This document shows positions 43,995 to 53,224 of a stretch of DNA of 64,000 nt, in pieces. Both the position numbers and the translations under genes were made by a program. The DNA lies in the NCBI GenBank assembly GCA_041675505.1, contig JBAYTR010000012.1, positions 1 through 64,000 on the forward strand. The letters are read 5' to 3'. This DNA comes from JAGPCK01 sp041675505 (GTDB lineage Bacteria; Bacteroidota; Bacteroidia; UKL13-3). Below the pieces are notes generated by a model. That model had not been told where the DNA came from. It saw only the letters and a program-made list of their open reading frames with translations, and did not search any database. Position 1 is the first letter of the stretch; every line of letters begins with the position of its first letter.

Positions 43995-44342
43995 TCAACC
44001 TCTTTTCTCTTTGATGCGGGCCTTTTTACCGGTAAGTTCACGTAAGTAGAACAAACGAGCTCTTCTGACTTTACCACGCATGTTTAATTCAATTTTGTCA
44101 ATGTTGGGGCTGAACAATGGGAAAATACGCTCAACACCTACACCGTTTGACATTTTACGTACGGTGAAAGTGGAAGACATACCTGAGTTTCTGCGTTGCA
44201 ATACAACACCTTGAAACAGCTGGATACGCTCTTTAGCACCTTCTTTAATTTTATAAGAAACGGTAACAGTATCACCGGCTTTAAACTCTGGGAATTTCTT
44301 TCCTTCTAAGAATTCGGTTTCAACCAATTTAATTAAGTCCAT
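43995..44342 (-). CDS. rplS: Ribosomal protein L19
   Basis: The 115-residue protein has the L19 sequence: FPEFKAGDTVTVSYKIKEGA, RIQLFQGVVLQRRNSGMSST, FTVRKMSNGVGVERIFPLFS and KVRRARLFYLRELTGKKARI. It sits at the 30S-50S interface in the ribosome. It is transcribed alone from a well-formed promoter at 44369-44398 and ends at a terminator near 43941-43976. trmD, often adjacent in other bacteria, is not found next to it. Confidence 0.97.
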   Translation of the reverse strand: MDLIKLVETEFLEGKKFPEFKAGDTVTVSYKIKEGAKERIQLFQGVVLQRRNSGMSSTFTVRKMSNGVGVERIFPLFSPNIDKIELNMRGKVRRARLFYLRELTGKKARIKEKRG

Positions 44343-44368
44343 ACGTATGTTGTCTAAAAATTGAGGTG

Positions 44369-44398
44369 CAAAGGTAAACGAAATTTTTATTTCATCAA
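44369..44398 (-). promoter_or_regulatory. rplS promoter
   Basis: On the minus strand TTG (44396-44398) and TACCTTTG (44369-44376) are separated by 19 bases, matching the Bacteroidetes -33/-7 pattern. The predicted leader is about 20 bases. Confidence 0.65.
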
Positions 44399-44420
44399 CG
44401 TTTTCCTCAAAATTCCTTTA

Positions 44421-45758
44421 TCAATCTTCCTTACCCAACACTTTACGGATGGCTTTGGCTTTGAGCAGGCATTCTATATATTCTGCCTCAGGATCAGAGT
44501 CATAGGTAATGGCACTACCTACTTCGAAGGAAAGTAATTCTTTTTCACTGTTATATAAAATACTGCGAATCACTACGTTAAAATCAAAATCATCTTCAGG
44601 CGTAAAGTAACCTACAGCCCCTGAATACAGCCCCCTTTTGCTTTGTTCATACTGCTCTATCAACTCCATAGCTCTTATTTTGGGTGCTCCGGTCATTGAT
44701 CCCATAGGAAAAGCATTGCGGATACTATCAACCGTATTGACCTCCTCCCGAAGTTGGCCGCTAACCGTAGAAATCATTTGGTGCACCTGCGGAAAGGTAT
44801 AGATTCCGAAAAACTCATCTACTGTTACAGTTCCGGGTATGCAGGAACGGGATAAATCATTCCGCACCAAATCTACAATCATCATGTTTTCAGCCCGTTC
44901 TTTCTCGGAGTGCAGCAACTCCTGTTTCAGTTGCTCGTCCTGCTCTCTGTTTCCGCCCCTGCGAATGGTGCCTTTTATGGGTTGCGAAATCAGCTTTCGT
45001 CCTTCTTTGCGCAAAAAACGCTCAGGGCTGGCACACATCAGGTAACAGGAATCAACCTGTAGATAGGCTGCAAAAGGAACCGGGGAAATACGGCATAAAT
45101 GCTGAAAAGTGCTGAACGGGTTAAGCCGCGCTTGCTCTGCATAAAACTCCATGCAGTAATTGAGTTCGTACACATCCCCCTCTACAATATGCTGAATGAT
45201 ACTTTGTACATGGCTGAGGTAAAGTTCTCTGCTTACTGTTGCTTTTAGTTCACCTGTCTCAGGTACAACAATGGTTTCGCTAACCTGTAGGGTTTGTATC
45301 TGTTGCCACAACTCCTCTGCCTGCTCAGCATACGTGAAAATATGCAGACAATTTTGGGAGTCGATGCCAGCTACATGCAGTGGTTCAAAGAAAAAACTTT
45401 CGGGGAAACCTGTTTTGTCGGGATGAGTGGAATGGAGTCCGGGTTCAACCGTATTCTTCAAATCATAGCCCCAATAACCAAAGAGCCAGTCCTTTTTCTG
45501 TTCGCGGTACTCTTTTACCGCATTAAAGGCATCAGCACCTGTAAATACTCCGGCTTTTTCTCCGGCAGCTACCAATGTTTCCCAACTGTGATGCCCGGCT
45601 GTTGCTCCTTTTCCATTGCTGTTTAACACCACAGCCGGGTGAAATGAGGCAGCCCACAACTGCAGTTTAGCCGCAGCAGTATGTGCCTCTTCGGGTGTAA
45701 GTTGAACGGAAAATATTCTTCTGTGGGCAACCATTTGCACAATTTTTGTGTCATGCAA
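44421..45758 (-). CDS. pabB: Aminodeoxychorismate synthase component I-like
   Basis: The 445-residue chorismate-binding enzyme has VYELNYCMEFYAEQARLNPF, PIKGTIRRGGNREQDEQL, the catalytic block AENMMIVDLVRNDLSRSCIP and GAPKIRAMELIEQYEQSKRG. These fit the PabB/TrpE superfamily; it is shorter than usual TrpE and lacks an apparent tryptophan-binding LLES element, so PabB (para-aminobenzoate synthesis for folate) is preferred. No pabA/trpG-type glutaminase is adjacent. The first ATG at 45758 is possible; an ATG at 45734 is the alternative start. Confidence 0.85.
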   Translation of the reverse strand: MHDTKIVQMVAHRRIFSVQLTPEEAHTAAAKLQLWAASFHPAVVLNSNGKGATAGHHSWETLVAAGEKAGVFTGADAFNAVKEYREQKKDWLFGYWGYDLKNTVEPGLHSTHPDKTGFPESFFFEPLHVAGIDSQNCLHIFTYAEQAEELWQQIQTLQVSETIVVPETGELKATVSRELYLSHVQSIIQHIVEGDVYELNYCMEFYAEQARLNPFSTFQHLCRISPVPFAAYLQVDSCYLMCASPERFLRKEGRKLISQPIKGTIRRGGNREQDEQLKQELLHSEKERAENMMIVDLVRNDLSRSCIPGTVTVDEFFGIYTFPQVHQMISTVSGQLREEVNTVDSIRNAFPMGSMTGAPKIRAMELIEQYEQSKRGLYSGAVGYFTPEDDFDFNVVIRSILYNSEKELLSFEVGSAITYDSDPEAEYIECLLKAKAIRKVLGKED

Positions 45759-45782
45759 AGCAAATAAACTTCTGTGAATTGT

Positions 45783-45790
45783 TAACTTTG
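45783..45790 (+). promoter_or_regulatory. -7 promoter element of T9SS gene
   Basis: TAACTTTG matches TAnnTTTG, 16 bases before the ATG at 45807. No convincing -33 is present. It is divergent from pabB. Confidence 0.45.
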
Positions 45791-45806
45791 TAAAAAATAA
45801 AAGATC

Positions 45807-46469
45807 ATGACTAAAAAATTACTTTTTGCTTTTGCCACACTTTTAGTAACAGGTGCAGCTTTTGCGCAACTTTCTGTTACCCCTAATCCTTCTAACGGCC
45901 GTGGTTCAAAAGATGGCATTATTAAATGTGACGGTAAGATAAAAAATAACTCTTTAACAGACTCTATTTTCACCTGGATACGTTTCCAAAACTTACCCTC
46001 AGGTTGGACGTCACAAATTTGTGACCCTATTACTTGCTGGTCTGATGCCGTTGACAGCAGCACCTTTGAATTAAAAACAGGTGACTCCAACATACTTTAT
46101 ATGCAGTTGAACCCTAACGGCACATACGGCAGCACCACAGCAAAGATTTACATATATGCTCAAGGCAAGCGCAGTTTGGGCGATACCATTTATTACAATG
46201 CTGAAACATGGGCCGTATCATCAAGAGCAGTTTCTTCTAAAGAATTGTCATTTTATCCGAACCCTGCCCAAACAGAAATCAACTTCCGCTATGATGCCAA
46301 AACACCAGTAAGAGGTGAGATTTATAACATTATAGGAAATAAGGTAAAATCCTTCTCGCACAACTCGTTTATCACCTCGGTGAACATCGAAGACTTACCT
46401 AAAGGCATGTACATTGTAAGAATGTATGACGGCAACAAAACCATCACCAAAACTTTCAACAAAAACTAA
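45807..46469 (+). CDS. Small T9SS type A sorting-domain protein
   Basis: The 220-residue protein begins with a signal peptide (MTKKLLFAFATLLVTGAAFA) and ends with a T9SS tail (about 148-220): LSFYPNPAQTEINFRYDAKT...RGEIYNIIGNKVKSF and LPKGMYIVRMYDGN. The middle is a beta-sandwich-like segment with a CDPITCW pair of cysteines. It should be exported through the type IX system. The next gene encodes another T9SS protein after a strong terminator, so they are separate units. Confidence 0.8.
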   Translation: MTKKLLFAFATLLVTGAAFAQLSVTPNPSNGRGSKDGIIKCDGKIKNNSLTDSIFTWIRFQNLPSGWTSQICDPITCWSDAVDSSTFELKTGDSNILYMQLNPNGTYGSTTAKIYIYAQGKRSLGDTIYYNAETWAVSSRAVSSKELSFYPNPAQTEINFRYDAKTPVRGEIYNIIGNKVKSFSHNSFITSVNIEDLPKGMYIVRMYDGNKTITKTFNKN

Positions 46470-46492
46470 GTTACATCCTTGATATTATTCAG

Positions 46493-46524
46493 AAAGGCCG
46501 CCCTTGGGGTGGCCTTTCTTTTTT
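46493..46524 (+). terminator. Terminator after T9SS gene
   Basis: AAAGGCCGCCC pairs with GGGTGGCCTTT (one G-T pair, short loop) and is followed by CTTTTTT. Confidence 0.85.
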
Positions 46525-46596
46525 ATGCTTCCCCCAACTCCATAAATAATAATGCCCCAAAAGAAAAAATCGTGATGTATTTCTAAAATTCTTTAA

Positions 46597-46604
46597 TAGC
46601 TTTG
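46597..46604 (+). promoter_or_regulatory. -7 promoter element of Omp28-like gene
   Basis: TAGCTTTG matches TAnnTTTG and lies 20 bases before the ATG at 46625. A -33 element is not evident. Confidence 0.45.
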
Positions 46605-46624
46605 ACTAAACAAACAGAAATAGA

Positions 46625-48694
46625 ATGAAAAAAATAATTACAAGCTTTTTGTCGGTATTCGCAATGGCAACCTCCTTTGCGCAGTACTACTATGTTCCCT
46701 ACACTGATGCAAAGAAAAACCCCGGTGGTTTAAACAATGCTGATGTGGAGTATCCCGTAGGTGGTGGTATCAGCGCAGGCTGGACAACCGTTTTAGCCGG
46801 TAACAAAACTACTCCGGCATGGGGTAAAGGCAAACTTCCTTTTGCATTCGATTTTAATGGCAATGCACAGGATTCATTCTCCATCTCCAGTTCAGGAGTA
46901 CTTACTTTCTCGGCTGCTGCAGCCTCTACCGCTGCACCTGCTTATGCCAGCGTAGCATTACCTTCAGCTACCATTCCTGATAACTCAGTATGTATTTTAG
47001 GATTGCAAACTGCTGGTAACAATAGCAACTATGCCAATATAGTTAGTAAAACTTTTGGCACAGCTCCTAACAGACAGTACTGGCTTACCTTCAGCGCATA
47101 CAATGCCATCACTGCCGGTACAACGGGTTTCTGCTTCTGGTCCATTGTACTGGAAGAGACAAGCAACAAAATTTATATTGTTGACCAGCGTTATGCCGGA
47201 ACAGCAGCTAAATTGTCTATTGGCGTTCAGATAAATTCAACAACAGCTACATCTGTTGCCGGCTCTCCTAACCTTGCCAGCATTGCAACCACAGATGCTA
47301 CCGCTATTGACAACGGATATTATACCTTTATTCCCGGCACTCAACCTGCCAATGACTTAGAAGGTAAATCTATTACTGTAGATGAATACCTTATTTTAAA
47401 TACTGCGCCTTTCCAGATTAAAGGTGTTTTACGCAATACAGGCTCACAACCCGTTACTAACTTCACCTTAAACTACACCATCAATAACGGAACTACTGTT
47501 ACACAAAACGTAACCGGAGTAAACATTGCAAAATTTGCTACCTATGCATTTACGCACAGCAGCAGCTGGACTCCATCTGCCATTGGTGTTTATACCATTA
47601 AAGCATGGGCCACTAACGTAAACGGTAATGCTGACGAAAATTTAACCAATGATGAAGTAAGCAAACAGGTAGAAGTTGTAGATGCTTTTGTTGAACGTAA
47701 AGCATTACATGAAGTATTTACCTCTTCTTCGTGCGGACCATGCCGCCCGGGTAATATCAACCTGGAGACAAACGTATTCCCTGTAAGAAGTGATAAAATT
47801 ACCGTAATTAAATACCAGCAAAACTACCCCGGCACCGGAGACCCTTATTACAGTGCTGAAGCCGGAGCGCGTCATAGCTATTATGGTATAAACAGTATTC
47901 CACGTTTAGAAGTAGACGGACAATGGAACGCTAACCCAAGCGGATACAACACTGCACTGCTTGACCAGTTTCAGGTAAAACCTTCCTTTATTGAACTTTC
48001 TTCTACCCACACCATTAACTGGAACAAAGTAAATGTAAGTGTAAAAGTGAAACCGCTTACCGATAACAACCCTACCGGATTAAAACTACACGTTGCTGTT
48101 ATTGAAAAACAAACATTTAACAACACCGCAACTAACGGGGAAACAGAGTTTGAGAACGTAATGAAAAAAATGATTCCTAATGCCAACGGAACTACTCTTA
48201 CTTCATTAGCCAAAAACGTAGAGCAAACCAAAACGTTCAGCTATAACTTCCCCGGCCCTTACCGTTTACCGGCCAACGGACAAGCTGCTAACATCATTAA
48301 ACCAACCACTGAACATTCAGTAGAAGAGTTCTCTGATTTAACCGTTGTGGTATTTGTACAAAATGATGCTAACAAATATGTATTGCAATCAGCCTGGTCA
48401 TTGGGCACCATTCTTTCAGTAGAAGAGAACAAAGACAATGACGGAGCTTTTGGCGTATTCCCTAACCCAAGTAACGGAACCACCAATATCGCGTTCAGAT
48501 TAGACAATGCCAGCGATGTAAAAGTAAACGTATACAACATGATGGGGCAACTGGTTAAAACAGTTGCTGCTGATAAGTTACAACCCGGCTTTAACACCGT
48601 GAACTTTGATGCTGCCAACATGGACAAAGGCATGTACATCATTCAGCTGGAAGGTAACAACTGGACCCGCAGCGAAAGATTTATGGTGAACTAA
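46625..48694 (+). CDS. Omp28-like T9SS-secreted protein
   Basis: The 689-residue protein has a signal peptide (MKKIITSFLSVFAMATSFA), a long N-terminal beta-rich region with a CARDB-like repeat (PANDLEGKSITVDEYLILNT), an Omp28-type thioredoxin-like domain with HEVFTSSSCGPCRPGN (CxxC) and YYSAEAGARHSYYGINSIPR, and a type A sorting tail (VFPNPSNGTTNIAFRLDNAS...PGFNTVNFDAANMDKGMYII). Omp28-related proteins are surface-exposed. The CxxC suggests redox chemistry or a structural disulfide; neither is known. Confidence 0.85.
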   Translation: MKKIITSFLSVFAMATSFAQYYYVPYTDAKKNPGGLNNADVEYPVGGGISAGWTTVLAGNKTTPAWGKGKLPFAFDFNGNAQDSFSISSSGVLTFSAAAASTAAPAYASVALPSATIPDNSVCILGLQTAGNNSNYANIVSKTFGTAPNRQYWLTFSAYNAITAGTTGFCFWSIVLEETSNKIYIVDQRYAGTAAKLSIGVQINSTTATSVAGSPNLASIATTDATAIDNGYYTFIPGTQPANDLEGKSITVDEYLILNTAPFQIKGVLRNTGSQPVTNFTLNYTINNGTTVTQNVTGVNIAKFATYAFTHSSSWTPSAIGVYTIKAWATNVNGNADENLTNDEVSKQVEVVDAFVERKALHEVFTSSSCGPCRPGNINLETNVFPVRSDKITVIKYQQNYPGTGDPYYSAEAGARHSYYGINSIPRLEVDGQWNANPSGYNTALLDQFQVKPSFIELSSTHTINWNKVNVSVKVKPLTDNNPTGLKLHVAVIEKQTFNNTATNGETEFENVMKKMIPNANGTTLTSLAKNVEQTKTFSYNFPGPYRLPANGQAANIIKPTTEHSVEEFSDLTVVVFVQNDANKYVLQSAWSLGTILSVEENKDNDGAFGVFPNPSNGTTNIAFRLDNASDVKVNVYNMMGQLVKTVAADKLQPGFNTVNFDAANMDKGMYIIQLEGNNWTRSERFMVN

Positions 48695-48717
48695 GTTCTT
48701 TCACCTGCTTATAATAG

Positions 48718-48753
48718 AATAAATAAGGCGGCACATGTGCCGCCTTATTTATT
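48718..48753. terminator. Bidirectional terminator
   Basis: A perfect palindrome with core GGCGGCACATGTGCCGCC and A/T-rich arms (AATAAATAA / TTATTTATT) lies between convergent genes. Confidence 0.85.
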
Positions 48754-48868
48754 TATCCTACGTTTTGCCCAAGTGGTACTTTAGAAAACAAATCCTAATG
48801 AAATTGAAACCCAAAGGCTTAATATTTGAACACACAAGCACTAGACAAGGACGTTTATACTTTTGCTA

Positions 48869-49441
48869 CTATCTCCCCTTTGGTTTGTCAACGAAACTAT
48901 GTGTCCACGAAATTTTATTATCGCTAAATTCTGGCTTCGGCCACCCACCCTTTATACCATGATCAATTGGAACACCCCTGGAATTACCCTCGCAATTCAG
49001 ACATATAATGTGCGTTCTACTAGGGTTGGGATGATATGAAATTCCTCCAGTACCCGGTTTTCCAATAGTTTTATAATCTCGGTTAATTACTAAATAGTAC
49101 CACTTTTGACCAAGGCTAGTAAGGTCAATCAATAACTGCGACTTATTGTCTCTATTTTGATAGACGCAGTTTTTCATAGGCACACCGTCTCTTAAAATTA
49201 TCAAGCTAGTTCTTGAATAAACACATTTGTCTCCTTTGTAATTAAACCCTCTAAAGAGCTTTGAAACAAACAAAGAGTCATGACGGTTAAATTTAGCACA
49301 TTTAAAATTTGGGAGCAATGTCAACGAGAATACATTTGTTGTAGTGGCTATATATTTTCTCTCATTCCAACCATGACGAATAAATCCAAACAACAAAAAG
49401 GTCGCGAAGCAAAAAAAAGTTAAGATAGAACGCTTCTCCAT
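48869..49441 (-). CDS. Hypothetical membrane-anchored protein
   Basis: The start at 49441 gives MEKRSILTFFCFATFLLFGF, an N-terminal membrane segment or uncleaved signal; the longer frame to 49501 is less likely. The remaining 170 residues are beta-rich and include five cysteines (CAKF, KCVY, NCVY, CLNC) that could form disulfides. I do not recognise the family. It is AT-rich and beside another AT-rich orphan gene, suggesting an accessory origin. Confidence 0.6.
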   Translation of the reverse strand: MEKRSILTFFCFATFLLFGFIRHGWNERKYIATTTNVFSLTLLPNFKCAKFNRHDSLFVSKLFRGFNYKGDKCVYSRTSLIILRDGVPMKNCVYQNRDNKSQLLIDLTSLGQKWYYLVINRDYKTIGKPGTGGISYHPNPSRTHIICLNCEGNSRGVPIDHGIKGGWPKPEFSDNKISWTHSFVDKPKGR

Positions 49442-49562
49442 ATGTCTGATATTTAACGAACAAGAATTGACAGTAACAAACGTCCCCGCAACTGCCGTCA
49501 AGTAAAAGTTTGAGTTGGTTAAACAGTTACGCTAAGATAAACAAAATACGTGAGCAAAAACA

Positions 49563-49602
49563 AACACACAATTGCCACCTCCACTTGTGGCAATTGTGTG
49601 TT
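49563..49602 (-). terminator. Hairpin terminator of the 228-residue lipoprotein gene
   Basis: ACACACAATTGCCAC and GTGGCAATTGTGTGT form a 16-bp perfect stem with an 8-base loop, downstream of the minus-strand gene ending at 49616. T-rich sequence follows on the minus strand. Confidence 0.75.
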
Positions 49603-49615
49603 ATAGGACATTCTT

Positions 49616-50302
49616 CTAGTCATGGTCGAAGAGTGTTACTACTTTGTTTTGAATCTTTGAGAAGCCAATAACACTTGCTCCTTCATCACAATCAAAGCAG
49701 ATAATGTCAATCAACTGAATAGTCGTGTCTGCCAAATATTCCTTTAAAAAGTACTTGTCATTCATTTCTCCTCCAAACCCTTCTAGTTCCTCAAATTTGC
49801 TTTTATCTAAGAAATTCAATGATTCTTCAAAAAAGTTGTTAACGTTTCTTTTAAAATACGTATCATATTGTTTGGATGTTATTGATCTCCTGTAATTCTC
49901 CATATATTTTATAAATCCCTCTTGTCCTCCAGTAGTAGGAACAGTGTCAGGCTCGTAAATCCATTTTATAAAATAGTAAGTATCGAAAGTTTGAGTGAAA
50001 ATGACCTCGCTGTCTGCTGTAATTATTTGCAAATAAGATTTCGAATTCTTAACCCTTCCTGGTTCTATTGTCAATAGAAATATGTCTTTTGATTGCTGGT
50101 TTGAAAAAAAATATGACGCGGATGTTTTTATTGTGTCGGCAATTGTAAGTTTTAAGTTTTCTCTCCAGTCTTCATATACAACCTTGTTGATTGCATTAGG
50201 CAAAGAAGTATCAGATTCTTGCCTACTTTCTGTCTTTTTTGAGTTGCAAGAGAAAAAAGTCGTCACGATTGTTAAGATGGAAAATACTGTAAATGGTTTC
50301 AT
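49616..50302 (-). CDS. Hypothetical lipoprotein
   Basis: The 228-residue protein begins MKPFTVFSILTIVTTFFSCN, with a lipobox cysteine (FSC, residue 19). The mature part is acidic and aromatic-rich with no repeat or domain I recognise. It is probably attached to the inner or outer membrane. It lies between an orphan gene and a FAH-family enzyme, with its own terminator at 49563-49602. Confidence 0.65.
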   Translation of the reverse strand: MKPFTVFSILTIVTTFFSCNSKKTESRQESDTSLPNAINKVVYEDWRENLKLTIADTIKTSASYFFSNQQSKDIFLLTIEPGRVKNSKSYLQIITADSEVIFTQTFDTYYFIKWIYEPDTVPTTGGQEGFIKYMENYRRSITSKQYDTYFKRNVNNFFEESLNFLDKSKFEELEGFGGEMNDKYFLKEYLADTTIQLIDIICFDCDEGASVIGFSKIQNKVVTLFDHD

Positions 50303-50344
50303 TATTTATAGTATATCGTCCTTAAAATGCCCCATAGCTTCTAT

Positions 50345-51352
50345 TTATCTCTTCTTCATAGCCAACAGAGAGAAGTCTGTATTCTCTTTACGAATGGTAT
50401 TCACTAAAGTACCGAGTCCGTCAATCTCCATTTTCACCACATCTCCTTCTTGTAACCATTGAGGCTTAAAATTCTCGGGGTCGTTAAGCAAACCTGTACC
50501 GTTCAATTCAAGAAAACATCCTGTACCTACCGTACCTGAACCTATCACGTCACCCGGCAAAATATCGACTCCGTAAGCACAACGCTCTACAATTTCTGCA
50601 AAGGTCCAGTCCATGTCACCCATGTTGCCTTCCGAAACCAGTTTATCGTTTACCCAACACTTCATTTTCATGTTGTAGTTATTTCCGGTATGGTTGGGTT
50701 TAGCCGGAATACGGTAGCTCTCCAATTCATCAGGCGTAATCATGTACGGACCGATTACCGTTGAAAAATCTTTTCCTTTAGCCGGACCCAGATTAAGCAG
50801 CATTTCTTCCATTTGCAACGTGCGGGCGCTCATGTCGTTCATAATCATATAGCCTGCAATGTAGCTATCGGCTTCAGCAGCTTTAATGTTGCGTCCCTTT
50901 TTACCAATAACAATTGCACCTTCCAGTTCGAAGTCAAGTTTTTCAAAATGATCGGGCATACACACTACCTCTCCCGGCCCTTGCACTGCATTGTGGTTGG
51001 TGAAATAGAAAATAGGATACTGGTCAAACTCCTCAATCATGGGCACCTTACGGTTTCTGCGCGCTGCTGCCACATGCTGACGAAAGGCATAACCATCACG
51101 ACAAGAAGTAGGCTGCGGTACCGGAGCCAACAAAATTACAGATGAGACAGCTATTGCCGTTGCTTTTTTATTGCCTGATTTTAAGTCGGCATCAATTGCT
51201 TTCGCTTTATTCATAGCCTCTTCACCTGCCCATAAAAAATCTTTCATGTTATCAGGCAAAGTGGCATCTAACTCATGCAAGTTGTATATCGCATCGTTAA
51301 TCAAAATGCCCAATTGCGCTTTTTCACCCTGTTGGTATGTAACTAATTTCAT
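50345..51352 (-). CDS. Fumarylacetoacetate hydrolase-family enzyme
   Basis: The 335-residue protein has the FAH fold with KLDFELEGAIVIGKKGRNIK (metal-ligand Glu region), GYMIMNDMSARTLQMEEMLL and PAKGKDFSTVIGPYMITPDE, then GDVIGSGTVGTGCFLELNGT near the C-terminus. Family members cleave carbon-carbon bonds in aromatic or ketoacid degradation; N-terminal residues MKLVTYQQGEKAQLGILIND are typical. The substrate is not determinable. It lies downstream of a DUF4412 gene on the same strand. Confidence 0.87.
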   Translation of the reverse strand: MKLVTYQQGEKAQLGILINDAIYNLHELDATLPDNMKDFLWAGEEAMNKAKAIDADLKSGNKKATAIAVSSVILLAPVPQPTSCRDGYAFRQHVAAARRNRKVPMIEEFDQYPIFYFTNHNAVQGPGEVVCMPDHFEKLDFELEGAIVIGKKGRNIKAAEADSYIAGYMIMNDMSARTLQMEEMLLNLGPAKGKDFSTVIGPYMITPDELESYRIPAKPNHTGNNYNMKMKCWVNDKLVSEGNMGDMDWTFAEIVERCAYGVDILPGDVIGSGTVGTGCFLELNGTGLLNDPENFKPQWLQEGDVVKMEIDGLGTLVNTIRKENTDFSLLAMKKR

Positions 51353-51438
51353 AACTTCTATTTTGCTGCGAAGCTATTGAATTTTGTCTAAAAAGGCAGA
51401 ATCAGATGGTTATTCGCCACCTTAATCGAAAATGGACC

Positions 51439-52203
51439 TTACTTTTCTTCGTCTCTTATTCCGTGCTGTTTCTTGATTTCCTGCAAAAACTTCTCCCGTT
51501 CCTCCTCACTCATCTGCATCAGTTTTGCGGGGTCAATCTGAGGCATTCCCTGTATACCCGGGCTCAAAGTAGTTTGCTTTTTATAATCGGCCGGAATAAT
51601 AAACAGCTTTGCATCCAATGGTTTTTGCTCAGCTTTAACCATTTCTATCGAGGTAGTAAAACCTTCTTCGGTTTGCTGCATTTTAACCGGAAAACCTTCC
51701 ACACCTTTTGCTTTTAACGCTTTAAATAAAGCATCCATATCCCAGTCTTTGTTTCGCATAGAGGCAAACATACTGTAACCGGTAACATCTTTGGAAATCC
51801 ACATCCATTGCTCTTCTCCGTCAATTTTAATTTTCACTTTGGTGGCATTGAACACACCTAACTTCTCTGCCCCTGCCACCTGCATTACTTCATACACTGA
51901 TGGGGTGCCCGTGGTATTGTGTTCCACATATGCTTTAGCTGCATCCATTAACTCGTAACTGAAACCACTCTTTTGTTGCAGAGTAAGCATCACCATGTTA
52001 ATGACCGGAACACTGGGAACATTCATGCGCATTTCCATGCGGGTGTTGCCGTTGAGCAGCATGAACTCCATGTTGCCCGTAACTGAACCTTGCGGACTTG
52101 CACCGGTGATTTTGTATTCATAGTGCAGGCCCGATTGAGCAAAAACAGTGGAGAAGGCGGAACTGATTAATAACAACAAGGAGTATATGTGAGTCTTTTT
52201 CAT
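51439..52203 (-). CDS. DUF4412 secreted protein
   Basis: The start at 52203 gives MKKTHIYSLLLLISSAFSTV, a signal peptide; the frame to 52245 adds 14 residues before it. The roughly 254-residue protein has SVTGNMEFMLLNGNTRMEMR and KVKIKIDGEEQWMWISKDVT, matching the DUF4412 beta-barrel-like lipid-carrier group (LolA-like). The C-terminal part contains a methionine-rich helical end (MSEEEREKFLQEIKKQH). It is probably periplasmic. Function is not established for this group. Confidence 0.75.
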   Translation of the reverse strand: MKKTHIYSLLLLISSAFSTVFAQSGLHYEYKITGASPQGSVTGNMEFMLLNGNTRMEMRMNVPSVPVINMVMLTLQQKSGFSYELMDAAKAYVEHNTTGTPSVYEVMQVAGAEKLGVFNATKVKIKIDGEEQWMWISKDVTGYSMFASMRNKDWDMDALFKALKAKGVEGFPVKMQQTEEGFTTSIEMVKAEQKPLDAKLFIIPADYKKQTTLSPGIQGMPQIDPAKLMQMSEEEREKFLQEIKKQHGIRDEEK

Positions 52204-52262
52204 AACCGTATTATTTGATAGCAAAGATAAAGGTAGACATAACATATCTCCATAAACTAAAA

Positions 52263-52297
52263 CGCTCTGCTAAACCTATTAGAGGTGTAGCAGAGCG
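52263..52297 (-). terminator. Hairpin after the 277-residue T9SS gene
   Basis: CGCTCTGCTA and TAGCAGAGCG form a 10-bp stem; inner ACCT/AGGT can extend it. The A-rich left side gives a weak T-tract on the minus strand. Confidence 0.6.
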
Positions 52298-52315
52298 GAT
52301 ATGATAAGTTATAAA

Positions 52316-53149
52316 TTATTGTATTATTAACTTCTTAACGGAACGAGCCTGATTGGTGTTTAACACACAGAAGTAAACTCCTACTGGCAGGTCTTGCTCT
52401 TCTATTAGTGCTTTATAACGACCTGAATTTTGATGTGTATTAACCAATCTACGAATCAAACGACCTGACAAATCCATTATCTCCAGCGATACCTGATCAT
52501 AGCCTGAAATTGTATAAATTATTTCAGTTCTGTTATTTCTAGAAGGATTAGGAGCAATTGATTCGAGTTGAGATGGCGAGCTACTAATTTCTTTCTCACC
52601 AACTGCAAATGAAGAAACCGTAATATCATCAATTTTAACATATGACGAAGTTGATGAAGAACCTGAAATGCGCATATCCATAAAAATCACTTTGTTTGGT
52701 TGACAACTTCCCGAGTAAGTAAAAGAAACGGTTTTCTGTGTATATACCATAGTTGATGACGGTTGGATACCCAAGGACCCGGCTATGGTACCTGAACAAT
52801 TATTGATTGTGTCAGAAACAAAAGGCCCTCCTAAAGTAAATTCATCTGTTCCCATGAGTTCGCACTTGTACCAAATACTGAGTGACTGTATTGGCTGACT
52901 GCTAATACGAAAAGTACGTGACAATAGTCCTGACACACCTACACCAGCCATTCCAATACGAACTGCTTTTACTCCAGAATGGGCATCTGGAGTTGGAGTA
53001 ATACCTGTAGGCACGGACACACTCCAGCCATTTGGTGCAGTCCCAGTCCAGCTCTCAAAATCATCTAAAACTGTAATTTGAGACAAGGCAGGATTAAAAA
53101 TCCCCATCAGTACAAATACTAATGGTATTAAATGTAATTTCTTTTTCAT
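52316..53149 (-). CDS. T9SS type A protein with PCMD/jelly-roll-like domain
   Basis: The 277-residue protein starts MKKKLHLIPLVFVLMGIFNP (signal peptide) and has LDDFESWTGTAPNGWSVSVP...DAHSGVKAVRIGM, a jelly-roll domain like the one in the gene at 1757. The T9SS tail (about 200-277) has LESIAPNPSRNNRTEIIYTI, RLIRRLVNTHQNSGRYKALI and LPVGVYFCVLNTNQARSVKK. It should be exported by the type IX system and surface-attached. Ligand unknown. Confidence 0.85.
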   Translation of the reverse strand: MKKKLHLIPLVFVLMGIFNPALSQITVLDDFESWTGTAPNGWSVSVPTGITPTPDAHSGVKAVRIGMAGVGVSGLLSRTFRISSQPIQSLSIWYKCELMGTDEFTLGGPFVSDTINNCSGTIAGSLGIQPSSTMVYTQKTVSFTYSGSCQPNKVIFMDMRISGSSSTSSYVKIDDITVSSFAVGEKEISSSPSQLESIAPNPSRNNRTEIIYTISGYDQVSLEIMDLSGRLIRRLVNTHQNSGRYKALIEEQDLPVGVYFCVLNTNQARSVKKLIIQ

Positions 53150-53224
53150 AAATTTTTATTTGACACAAGTGTAAAAGAAAAATATGAGTTCTACAAAAAA
53201 ATAAATTTGGACACACACTACTCA